Shown here: positions 23,761 through 33,402 of the stretch, piece after piece
Position numbering within the stretch: the stretch's first letter is position 1
How the letters are laid out: every line of letters begins with the position of its first letter
Assembly: GCF_040712315.1 (NCBI RefSeq)
Contig: NC_134022.1
Location: 2,170,001 to 2,234,000, forward strand
Direction: 5' to 3'
DNA: 64,000 bases
Source: Castanea sativa
Lineage: Eukaryota > Streptophyta > Magnoliopsida > Fagales > Fagaceae
The notes under the pieces: generated by a model
Told to the model about the DNA's origin: nothing
The model's database searches: none
What the model saw: the letters and a program-made list of their open reading frames with translations, nothing else
Position numbers and translations under genes: made by a program

Positions 23761-23905
23761 GCTTCTTCTCAAAAAAAAAAAAAAAAAGGAAATGAATGAA
23801 ACTTAGAGGACTGATATGACAAAATCCAAACTTATAAGACTGAAATGAAAAATTATAAAACTTAGATGGTGAGTTTTGATTTCAGCCCAAAAAAAAAAAA
23901 CATCA

Positions 23906-24477
23906 ACTCATTAGAAGCCAAATGCCCAAACCATTTCTAATTGACCCGTTGGCAAATATTCTCATATCACTAAAAATTACTAGCCCTAATCTTAACACCG
24001 CCATCCTGCCCCTCACTTGCATCATCCTTCTCTCATGACCAATGTCCTCTCACACACATAGTCGTTGGTGCAACGCTGTGCAATCACATACCCATTAGTG
24101 TGAGTGCAACTATTTGGATCTTTGAACCCCAATTTCTTGATTTATCAAATTTTCAATGATATTAACATACCCCATGTGTATTTCCCACATGCCTCCTCGT
24201 GTCAATTAGCATGGTTTGCAGTTGTGGATTTATCAATGAAACAAAATGGAAATATTTCCAATAATTGGACCAAAAAGCAAACATCCAAGGCCAGTACTTC
24301 AGTTAGTTCATAAAAATCCTCTAATATTTCGTCTCTATCTCTCTCTTTCTCTCAGATTGGGGTTAGTAATTTTCAGTTTGATTTGGGAATACCCATTTCT
24401 CAATGGGTCAGTTTGAAATGGTTTGGCTTCTTACGAGTTGATGGGTCTTTTTAATGAGTCAAATTTTAATTTTTTGA
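23906..24477. other. Spacer inside outer TIR element, no gene seen
   Basis: AT-rich with short open frames only. I see no domain or structure. Confidence 0.5.
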
Positions 24478-24846
24478 AAAAATTACAACTTACCCACTTG
24501 TGATTTTATCAAAATTCAAATTTCCTACCCGTGGTTTGAAATTTGACACTTTACCCATTTGAGGTTTGATCAAATTTAAGTTGCCTATCTGTAATTTGAT
24601 ATCTCATAATAAAAGTGGTCCATTGGATTTTTTTTTTAATCTTATTTGATCTTGTATTTTTATGTTTTTTGAGGAGAGAGACATAAAATTGAAGTAAAAT
24701 TACATATTTAACATTGTTTCTTACAAAATGGGTTACAAAACTCTAACCAAGCTAACCTCAAGTGGGTAAAGTGTTAGATTTCAAATCACATGTAGACAAC
24801 TTAAATTTCAACCCAAACCACAAGTGGGTAAGTTGTAATTTGCGTT
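24478..24846. mobile_element. Small TIR element (MITE), ~370 bp
   Basis: The left arm AATTACAACTTACCCACTTG and the right arm CAAGTGGGTAAGTTGTAATT are exact inverted copies, and looser inverted similarity extends about 95 bp inward (ACTTTACCCA, TTGAGGTT). No coding capacity. The target duplication could not be resolved because both flanks are poly(T)-rich. Confidence 0.7.
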
Positions 24847-25394
24847 GATTTTTTTTTTTAATTTTAAATTTGATGTCATGTCATTTAAAAATTGACACAT
24901 CATACCTTTGTTAGCCATGTAAGCACTGAGACTAACAGCTGTGAATAGAAAGACTAATTGTATTCATTTTTTAAACTTGAGGGGACAAAGTGCTCAGTAG
25001 GCAAACTTCATGGACCCATAGTGTAGTTGTGCCAAAGTAAAATATGCCGTCATTGTATGCATCCTCTAGTTTAGGGATTAAACTTTTATGATAGATATAT
25101 AGATTGTTAGACACACTCACACAAATGTCAAGGGCATTGTAGCTTAATTGACACCTCTTCATGTACAAAGTACTTGCAAGTTTGGGGGAAAGGGTTCGAG
25201 TTATAGGATTAATACAATATTATAACTATCTAAAAAAAAATACAAATACACACTCACTGGTGTGTGTGCGTGTGTGTATAATGATGCAAATAGTCCTATT
25301 TATTGACTTTAGGGCCTACTCAAGATTAATGAGCATTATAACTCATTTATTCACATAACTCAAGATATTTCATTATATCTTTTGAAGGTGTTGT

Positions 25395-26247
25395 GGATAT
25401 AGCATTTCTCTTTTAGTTACCATAAAATTCACACCAGATAAATTTCATTATAATGAAAATTTAATAGTTTATTTATAATTAATATTAAAATGTGCCCAAC
25501 GTGATATTTCTTTTATAGAAGGATAATAATATGTTTATTTTTATAGGAATATGAAGCAAAATATAAAAGATAGAACAACTAAATTTAATGTGTGCGTGTA
25601 CATAAGGGTCTCATATTTGAACTGTGGCTACTTGGGGAAATAAAGAATAATTGCTCACACATAACAATCAAGGTGTTAACATGAGCTTTTTAAGTTGGTA
25701 GGTTTCGGCCTTGTGCCTAATCTTGGTTTCATGAGTGTTCTAGATAATCGCTCCAAATTTTATAGGAACACTTCCTACAAGGGGCTACAAAGTCACCAAA
25801 AATATATTAATACTAATGTGAATATAAACCCACTTATTCACATAAATAATATACCTATATTTGTCATGGTGAGAGTTTCAAAATAAAGATTGGAGTTAAA
25901 TGTAAGATGCTAACTCTCCATAAAAATTAAAACTTACACTTTTTTATTTATCACAAAATTCACTGCTAATAATTTCATCATAATGAGAATTTAAAATTTT
26001 ATTTATAATTAATATTAAAATGTGCCAACATGATATTTCTTTCATAGGATAATAATATTATGTTTATTTTTATCGGAATATGAAGCGAAATACAAATGAT
26101 TGTACAACTAAATTTAATGTGTGCATGTATACAAATGATAGAACAACGAAATTTAATGTGTGCGTGTATATAATGTGTGCGTGTACAACGAAATTTAGTT
26201 GTACTTCCTATAAGGGGCTACAAAGACACCAAAGATATATCAATACT
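25395..26247 (+). repeat. Tandem copies of the neprosin-gene upstream region
   Basis: Blocks that recur upstream of genes A and B are found here: AATTTCATTATAATGA, then ATAATATGTTTATTTTTAT, GGAATATGAAG, AACTAAATTTAATGTGTG, then CTTCCTATAAGGGGCTACAAAG and ATCAATACTAATG. One set runs about 25430-25610, the next about 25765-26110, and a third begins at 26205, is interrupted by Tat2, and resumes at 36712. No coding exon accompanies the first two sets, so they are promoter-region duplicates without genes. Confidence 0.75.
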
Positions 26248-26765
26248 TGTGAGGTTCTGAGGACCCGATAACCCGAAGACCCGAAGAGAGGAAGGCCGAC
26301 ATACAGTAGGTAAGATGGAGCAAAGGAGTAAGGGAAGTTACCTGAAAATACCCGAAGATGATGTGGCATGGGCATTGCTGACATAAGGGTTACAAATATC
26401 CGAAGGTGGTAGGCTAAGTTAGAGAGATGCATTAAATGCCCGACAACAACCATTCTGGCCGCATTAATTGGAAGATATCAGATCAATCCGTTGCATTAAT
26501 GTGGATATGACCTGAACAGTGTTGAATGCAAAGCTAGAACTCTGCTCCATTACCAACAGACAGGTGTCAGAAGGAAAAACATAGTAGATTGTGAGGTGTA
26601 GAGCCATGATGAAAAGAGCAAATAGTATAAATAAGAGTCGGGGCATTATAGAGAGGGGCTTTTTGTTGTTGAACCCTCTCTACCAAATGTATTGTACGAG
26701 GACTTTTAAGTGAATAAAGCAGCAGTAACGTTTTTAAGCTGGTTTATGAGTTTTTGGTCCTTACA
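26248..26765 (+). repeat. Tat2 5' LTR
   Basis: Starts TGTGAGGTTC and ends CCTTACA. A TATA box, TATAAATA, lies at 26626-26633, placing the probable transcription start about 30 bases on, within the LTR. Confidence 0.95.
26626..26633 (+). promoter_or_regulatory. Tat2 LTR TATA box
   Basis: TATAAATA inside the 5' LTR; the identical sequence is at 36567-36574 in the 3' LTR, from which transcription could read out toward neprosin gene A about 460 bp downstream. Confidence 0.6.
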
Positions 26766-26767
26766 AT

Positions 26768-26786
26768 TGGCGCCGTCTGTGGGAAC
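26768..26786 (+). promoter_or_regulatory. Tat2 primer binding site
   Basis: TGGCGCCGTCTGTGGGAAC two bases after the 5' LTR, the best preserved of the three Tat primer sites in this window. Confidence 0.8.
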
Positions 26787-26819
26787 AACAACAGCGTAGC
26801 ATATTCCATTTAGAAGTGT

Positions 26820-28889
26820 ATGGCGGAGGTGTATTTAGAAGGGGAAGAATCAGTAAGTTCACGAAGCAGGGACGTAGCTGTAAGTCTCCAGCGTGACAAG
26901 GGGAAAGGGCATACTTCGGGTGTGGTGAAGGAATATGATGGCGGTCAGAGGGCTGAGCAAAGATCGTTAACTGAGGGGCATATGTCTCGCGACGATGTAT
27001 TGCGACAGATGCAATCTGAGATAGCGTACTTACGCAAGCGCGTGGATAGTAAGAAGCGGAGACGTAAGGGTAATGCTAGCTCTTCCAGTGATAGTTCGGA
27101 AGCAAACCCAGGAGGAATTCATCCCCCAATGTTTGAGCCTACTCGAAGTATGACCCGTGCTAGTGTGTCTTCGGGCGTTAGGGCAAAGCAGCTGAAAGTG
27201 ACGAGGATGCCCGATACTGATGGAATATATCGCGAGGACGGGAGTGATGCAATGGGTAAAGCCTTGAGACAAATTGCCAAATCCCCTTTTGTGGCAAGGA
27301 TAAACAGGGCAAAGCTACCTCGTAGGTTTTCCCAACCCATCTTTACTGTGTATAACGGGAGGACTGACCCTGTAGAGCACGTTAGTCATTTTAGTCAGAA
27401 GATGGCCGTTTATTCGAATAATGAGGCATTGATGTGTAGAGTTTTTCCCTCCAGTTTGGGGCCCGTGGCTATGAGGTGGTTTGATGCTTTGGCAGAAGGT
27501 TCCCTGAGGTCTTTTGAGGAATTGACTAGGGCATTTGGAGCAAGGTTCATAACTTGTACAAGGATTCCAAAACCTTTGGATGCTCTACTGTCTATGTCTA
27601 TGAGGGAAGGTGAAACACTCAAAACCTATTCTGACCGATACTGGGAAACGTATAATGAAATTGATGGGGATGTGGAGAGTGTAGCCGTGAGAACTTTCAA
27701 GGTGGGTCTTCCCACGGAGCATGGGTTAAGAAAGTCTTTGACAATGAAGGCTGCGATAGACATGCGTCAGCTTATGGACCGGATAGATAAATATAAACGG
27801 GTAGAAGAGGATCAGATGCAAAGCAAAGGCAAAATGAAAGGGTATCTAGAGAGGAAGGATCTTCGGGTAGGGGGGTTTCAAGGTATTCGGCCCAAACGAG
27901 ACTTTACAAGCCATCCGAGGACCGCCGAGTCTCCTCTAGTTAACTCACTATTTAAGGAACCTGTGCATCACGTACTGGAGAAAATTCGGCATGAGCCATA
28001 TTTTAGGCCACCAAACAAAATGAGTGGAGATGCATCCATGAGGAACCAAAACCTCCACTGCCATTACCACCAGGATAAGGGACATACCACGGAGAAGTGC
28101 CGGACGTTGCGTGACCATTTAAATCAATTGATTAGGGCCGGGAAGATCAATCACTTATTGGCAAAGCCGAATGGGAATCAGGAACAACTAGATACTCGGA
28201 AATTTTGGGGTCAGGCCCCTCAACCATCTTTAGGCACTATTAACGTCATCTTGACCCAGACGAGAGGAGACTTTGGGAAACCTTCTCGGGTCATGACCGT
28301 TCAAAACAAGTGTGGGAATGAGGACGTGGAAGAGAATCATCAAACAAATAAAAGACTCAGATCCTCGGTGACGCTTACTTTGGGTTTTTCTGATAAGGAT
28401 AAAGAGGGAACGTTTCAACCCCACGATGATGCCTTGGTCGTCACAGTTCGTATCGGGGGATATGATGTGAAACGAGTCTTGGTGGACGATGGAAGTGGTG
28501 CCGAGATTATGTATCCGGACTTATTCAATGGATTAAAGTTGAAAGAGGAGGACTTGGAAAAATACGACCATCCCTTGGTCGGTTTTGATGGAAACCAGGT
28601 GATCCCACGAGGAATGATTAGGCTGCCCGTGCAGGTGGAGGGTTCCGAAGTACAGGTAAACTTCATAGTTGTTATGGCATATTCTCCATACACGGCCATT
28701 TTGGCTAGACCGTGGTTGCATGCAATGGAGGCAGTTTCATCAACTTTACATGTGATGGTGAAGTACCCTACAGGGGGAAGCGTGGGAGTGTTACATGGCA
28801 GTCAAACGGTGGCTAGGCAATGTCTAATGTCTGCCACTATTCGCACAGGCCGAGGTTCGTTGGAAGGGGAAGTTCCTGAGACATCATAG
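26820..28889 (+). CDS. Tat2 Gag-protease polyprotein
   Basis: 689 codons from ATG. Residues 1-130 are charged and of low complexity. The capsid-like retrotrans_gag region is about 160-300 (FTVYNGRTDPVEHVSHF, MRWFDALAEGSLRSFEELTR). A zinc knuckle of the form CxYHxxxxHxxxxC lies at 414-427. The aspartic protease follows at about 540-650 with active site VDDGSGAE (Asp556 by position). The frame ends in TAG at 28887-28889, but the same frame continues directly into RT, so this stop probably arose by mutation, or less likely is a read-through point between protease and RT. Gag would form the particle around the element RNA and the protease would cut the polyprotein. Confidence 0.88.
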   Translation: MAEVYLEGEESVSSRSRDVAVSLQRDKGKGHTSGVVKEYDGGQRAEQRSLTEGHMSRDDVLRQMQSEIAYLRKRVDSKKRRRKGNASSSSDSSEANPGGIHPPMFEPTRSMTRASVSSGVRAKQLKVTRMPDTDGIYREDGSDAMGKALRQIAKSPFVARINRAKLPRRFSQPIFTVYNGRTDPVEHVSHFSQKMAVYSNNEALMCRVFPSSLGPVAMRWFDALAEGSLRSFEELTRAFGARFITCTRIPKPLDALLSMSMREGETLKTYSDRYWETYNEIDGDVESVAVRTFKVGLPTEHGLRKSLTMKAAIDMRQLMDRIDKYKRVEEDQMQSKGKMKGYLERKDLRVGGFQGIRPKRDFTSHPRTAESPLVNSLFKEPVHHVLEKIRHEPYFRPPNKMSGDASMRNQNLHCHYHQDKGHTTEKCRTLRDHLNQLIRAGKINHLLAKPNGNQEQLDTRKFWGQAPQPSLGTINVILTQTRGDFGKPSRVMTVQNKCGNEDVEENHQTNKRLRSSVTLTLGFSDKDKEGTFQPHDDALVVTVRIGGYDVKRVLVDDGSGAEIMYPDLFNGLKLKEEDLEKYDHPLVGFDGNQVIPRGMIRLPVQVEGSEVQVNFIVVMAYSPYTAILARPWLHAMEAVSSTLHVMVKYPTGGSVGVLHGSQTVARQCLMSATIRTGRGSLEGEVPETS

Positions 28890-31800
28890 CAATTAAAGGA
28901 GGCTGCTCGGGAAGTCGGCCTAGTGGAGGATGAAGGATCTGCCGAGAAGCTAACCAAGGTAATTATTGGGGAAGATAAAGAGAAGTATTTTCAAGTCGGA
29001 TCCAAGCTGCCGACACAGGAAAGAGAAGAGTTGATTCAATTCTTGCGAGATAATATTGATGTTTTTGCATGGACGACTTATGATGTACCAGGAATTAATC
29101 CAGAAGTTATCTGCCACCATTTGAATATTAACCCTCATGCGACGCCTAGACAGCAGCCTCCTCGGCGAGCATCTCAAGAGCACGCCGAGGCAGTTAAAGA
29201 GGAGGTTGGTAAGCTAAAGCAAGCCGGTGCGATCAAGGAGATCTTCTATCCTGAATGGCTGGCCAATACTGTCGTAGTAAAAAAGAAGAATGGGAAATGG
29301 AGAGTCTGTATTGACTTTACAGATCTGAATAGGGCATGTCCCAAGGATCCTTTCCCTATTCCTAGAATTGACCAATTGGTGGATGCAACTGTGGGGCACC
29401 CCCGAATGAGCTTCTTGGATGCGTTCCAAGGGTATCATCAAATCCCGTTGTCACTGAATGATCAGGAGAAGACGGCTTTTCGTGCCCCGAATGGTAACTA
29501 CCATTACCGAGTAATGCCCTTTGGTCTAAAGAATGCAGGGTCCACTTATCAACGAATGGTGACCAGAATGTTTGATGCGCAGTTGGGACGTAACATGGAA
29601 GCTTATATTGATGATATGGTAATCAAAAGTAAGAAGACAGAAGACCATTTGACAGATTTACAGGAGACCTTCTCGGTGTTAAGAAAGTATAAGTTACGCT
29701 TGAATGCATCAAAGTGTTCTTTCAAAGTGGGCTCGGGAAAATTTTTGGGGTACATGATTACTCATCGGGGCATTGAAGTTAATCCTGACCAAATTAAGGC
29801 TGTCTTAGGATTGCATCCCCCTCGGAACCCGAAAGAGGTGCAGAAGTTAGCTGGCATGATTGCAGCCTTGAACAGGTTCATTTCATGGTCCGCAGACAGG
29901 TGCCGCCCATTTTATCGCCTTTTGTACAGGTGGAAAGATTTCTAGTGGTCTAACGAATGCAATTTGGCTTTTGAGGATTTAAAGCAATACCTATCTAGAC
30001 CGCCGATATTATCGACGCCCGAGAAGGAAGAAGTGCTATATGCTTATCTAGCCGTTACAAATCACTCCATAAGTCTTGTCTTAATACGGAATGATGACGG
30101 GGTCCAGAAACCAATATACTATGTCAGCAAGTCCTTGCAAGAAGTTGAACAGCGATACCTACTGCTGGAAAAAGCGCTTCTAGCCGTGGTGCACGCAACA
30201 AGGAAATTGCCTCATTACTTTCAAGCTCACACCGTGGTAATACTCACTCAGTTGCCTCTACAAGCTATCACGCGGAAGTCAGATTATACGGGTCGTGTAG
30301 CAAAGTGGGGAACCAAGCTGGGAGCTTATGATATCAAGTATATGCCCCGGACAGCTATCAAAGGGCAAATCCTTGCCGACTTCGTGGCCGAGTTCACGGA
30401 CGGTCAGGCTCACCCCGAAGATGCCGTGATGACAATAATGTCCATTGGAACGGAAAATATCACTCCATGGGAAGTCTACACGGATGGGGCATCAAATCGA
30501 AAGGGAGCCGGGGTTGGAGTTGTGTTAATATCCCCCGAGAAACTAGTCATTGAAAAGTCATTGAGGTTGGGATTCCCAGCAACTAATAATGAGGCCGAGT
30601 ATGAGGCTCTCTTAGTGGGCTCCCAGATGGTTAGACATTTGGGAGGGAAAGTAGTGAGGGTGTTCTGTGATTCCCGATTGGTGGTCGGGCAAGTTAATGG
30701 AGAGTTTGAGGCAAAAGATGAGCGGATGAAAAGCTATCTGAAACGAGTCCAAGGGGTGTTGGGTTTGTTTGACAGTTTCAAGGTACAGCAAGTCCCAAGG
30801 GGACATAATTCTCATGCTGATTCATTAGCAATGTTAGCCACTTCGCTGGGATCGAAGTTACCGCGTATGGTTATGGTGGAGGATTTGTTGTCCTCTAGCT
30901 TGACCAGCATCCCGGCCGTACGGGTTCACAGCATTCATGTAGGCCCAAGCTGGATGGACCCAATTATAGCTTTCTTACAGCACGGAATACTACCTGAAGA
31001 TGGAAAAATGGCCGAGACGATACGAAGAAGCGCACCCCGTTACTGGCTATCGGAGGAGCAAAAACTCTATAGGCGTTCCTATTCAGGTCCGTACCTCCTT
31101 TGCGTACATCCTGAAGCCGTGGAACCTTTGCTGGAAGAATTGCATGAGGGTGTGTGTGGGAGCCACACTGGAGGAAGATCATTAGCTCATAGAGCCATGA
31201 CCCAAGGGTATTGGTGGCCAAGCATGCAGAGAACCTCTCAAGAGTATGCCAAGAAGTGTGATCAATGTCAAAGGTTTGCGCCCAATGTACATTAACCAGG
31301 AGGTAACTTAAATCCGTTGTCCAGCCCATGGCCCTTTGCTAAGTGGGGTTTAGATATCGTCGGGCCGTTTCCTCGGGCAACGGGTAATAGGAGATGGCTC
31401 ATCGTCGGCACGGATTACTTCACGAAATGGGTGGAGGCCGAGCCGTTAGCCAACATTAGGGATGTGGATGCAAAAAGATTCATCTGGAAAAATATCATAA
31501 CTCGCTTCGGGGTCCCACACACCTTGATATCTGATAATGGTCTTCAATTTGATAGCAAGGTTTTCCGGCGGTACTGCGCAGAAATGGGAATAAGAAATGG
31601 ATATTCCACACCGTACTATCCCCAAGGAAATGGACAGGCCGAAGCAACAAATAAAGTCATCTTGGCAGGTTTGAAGAAACGATTGGATGACGCTAAGGGA
31701 GGCTGGGTAGAAGAATTACCTCATGTGTTATGGGCTTATCGCACTACACCCCGAAGATCAACAGGCGAGACTCCCTTTTCAATGACGTATGGAATGGAAG

Positions 31801-32189
31801 CTATAATACCATTAGAGTCAGGTTTTCCCACCCTGAAGTCCGACCAGTATGACGAAGCGAGCAATCACGATCTGATGTATGATTGTTTGAATACTATTGA
31901 GGAAAGTAGAGAAATAGCCAATGTGAAGATGGGCAACTATCAGCAGAAGCTCAAGCAGACATATGACAAGGGAGTTAGGACCAGGCCCTTGGTACCAGGA
32001 GATTTGGTACTAAGAAAGGTAGTGGGGGTAGCAAAGAATCCCGCCTAGGGAAAGTTGGGTCCTAACTGGGAGGGGCCATATAGAATTACCTCAATGGCAG
32101 GTGTAGGGGCTTATCGTTTAGAGGATCTGGATGGAAGGGTGATTCTTCGCCCTTGGAATGTAAATAACTTACGACGATATTATTATTAA
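28890..32189 (+). pseudogene. Tat2 pol: RT-RNase H-aRNH-integrase (three stops)
   Basis: In phase with gag. RT about 28930-29700 with FTDLNRACPKDPFPIPRID and catalytic YIDD at 29604-29615. First RNase H about 29960-30420. A second RNase H of the Tat type at 30460-30860 (YTDGAS, NNEAEYEALL, FCDSRLVVGQV, SHADSLA). Integrase: zinc-binding HHCC part 31130-31280 (ending KKCDQCQRF), core with WGLDIVGP, SDNGLQF and GQAEATNK carrying the D-D-E residues, and a C-terminal GPY-type end at 32189. In-frame stops: TAG 29943, TAA 31293, TAG 32046. The last two align with glutamine in the sister elements. Apart from these the protein is complete, so loss is recent. Confidence 0.9.
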
Positions 32190-32240
32190 GAAAAGAATCT
32201 CCTTTTGTGTGAGGCTTCTGTTCGTTTCAATTCTGTATCG

Positions 32241-32955
32241 GCAAAAAGCATAAGTATTAAACTGACCTTAGTGCTTGTTCGGCTCCTCGGGCCACAAGTC
32301 TAAGAGAAATTAATCACTTGCAAAAAGCATAAGTGTTAAACTGACCTTAGTGCTTGTTCGGCTCCTCGGGCCACAAGCCTAAGAGAAATTAATCACTTGC
32401 AAAAAGCATAAGTGTTAAACTGACCTTAGTGCTTGTTCGGCTCCTCGGGCCACAAGTCTAAGAGAAATTAATCACTTGCAAAAAGCATAAGTGTTAAACT
32501 GACCTTAGTGCTTGTTCGGCTCCTCGGGCCACAAGCCTAAGAGAATTTAATCACTTGCAAAAAGCATAAGTGTTAAACTGACCTTAGTGCTTGTTCGGCT
32601 CCTCGGGCCACAAGCCTAAGAGAATTTAATCACTTGCAAAAGCATAAGTGTTAAACTGACCTTAGTGCTTGTTCGGCTCCTCGGGCCACAAGTCAAAGAG
32701 AAATTAATCACTTGCAAAAAGCATAAGTGTTAAACTCACCTTAGTGCATGTTCGGCTCCTCGGGCCACAAGCCTAAGAGAATTTAATCACTTGTAAAAGC
32801 ATAAGTGTTAAACTGACCTTAGTGCTTGTTCGGCTCCTCGGGCCACAAGTCTAAGAGAAATTAATCACTTGCAAAAAGCATACGTGTTAAACTCACCTTA
32901 GTGCTTGTTCGGCTCCTCGGGCCACAAGTCTAAGAAAAATTAACCACTTGCAAAC
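32241..32955 (+). repeat. Tat2 tandem array, 79-bp unit, ~9 copies
   Basis: Nine near-identical units containing AAAAAGCATAAGTGTTAAAC, GACCTTAGTGCTTGTTCGGC and TCCTCGGGCCACAAG. Two units are one to two bases shorter. Each has an inverted repeat CTTGT..GGC/GCC..ACAAG. It starts about 50 bp after the integrase stop codon. Confidence 0.95.
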
Positions 32956-33402
32956 CATTACACAGGAATTGTAAGTCCAACAAGATCACGACTAAAGAAT
33001 CTCAAACATCTAAAGCAGTGGCATAAATAAATCATTAAGTCTCGTTGCTTGTTATCATATAGGATTTTATGCCTTCTCTCAAACGTCAAAAGGTTGAGTA
33101 ATGAAGTTATGGAACTTAGGTTAAGCTTTTCGCGTTTCTTAAAAATCACAAGTACAACGAACAAGTTAAAGTAGTATTATGATCTTTTTTAGTAAGCTTC
33201 TGAATGCGTATAAAGTAACAGTTGCAGGGTAGCGCATTGAAATAAGACTTGTGTATAAAACAATAGAAAAGGACTAAACATTAATCTCTTAACAAATATC
33301 CGTTACAAAATGGGGGCAATTATGTAACCCCTTACATCCGATAAAAAAATATATAAGTAAGAAAACAGCAAAAAGAAGAAGGAAACAACTATGATAGAAT
33401 GA

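Larger units (their letters stand above)
18062..23787 (+). mobile_element. LINE 2, full-length-like, with 5' inversion (twin priming)
   Basis: The 12-bp duplication GGAAATGAATGA flanks the insertion (18050-18061 and 23788-23799), and a poly(A) tail ends at 23787. The 3' part (about 21690-23787) reads on the plus strand; the 5' part (ORF1, endonuclease, RT up to the FTDDSI motif) is inverted and reads on the minus strand from about 21690 down to 18062. The RT continues across this break: the minus arm stops just after FTDD, and the plus arm resumes with VLKDYEAESGQKLN. This is the classic product of twin priming. The copy is dead because of the inversion and extra stops. Confidence 0.92.
16890..23905. 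mobile_element. Inner long-TIR DNA element carrying LINE 2
   Basis: A TIR of about 150 bp at roughly 16895-17040 (TTTCATTTCAGTCTTATAAG, TCCTCTAAGTTTCATTCC, TTAAGTCTTC, GCCATTAACTTTTT) has its inverted partner at 18003-18049 plus 23800-23890. The partner arm is cut in two by LINE 2. Without the LINE the element is about 1.3 kb. Its interior (17050-17990) has no recognisable gene, only AT-rich and intron-like sequence. Ends are approximate and no target duplication was verified. Confidence 0.65.
16678..25042. mobile_element. Outer long-TIR DNA element (Mutator-like?), split by nested insertions
   Basis: About 185 bp at 16678-16860 recurs in inverted orientation at 24868-25042. Shared landmarks include TACTGAGCACT, GCTTACATGGCTAACAAAGG and GACATCAAATTTAA. 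Between the arms lie a second long-TIR element, a LINE and a small TIR element, so the original element was much shorter than the present 8.4 kb. Long TIRs suggest Mutator-like, but I could not confirm a 9-bp target duplication and the exact ends are uncertain. No transposase is visible. Confidence 0.6.

Noticed and set aside
26208..26646. Minus-strand open frames in the Tat2 LTR, repeated at 36185-36587
   Set aside because: They lie within both LTRs, are hydrophobic by chance and carry no domain.
28887..28889. Programmed stop-codon read-through between protease and RT in Tat2
   Set aside because: Three further stops of the same kind occur later in pol, so mutation explains it more simply; not excluded.
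32241..32955. Regular direct repeats that could suggest a CRISPR array
   Set aside because: The units are head-to-tail copies with no unique spacers, inside a plant retrotransposon.
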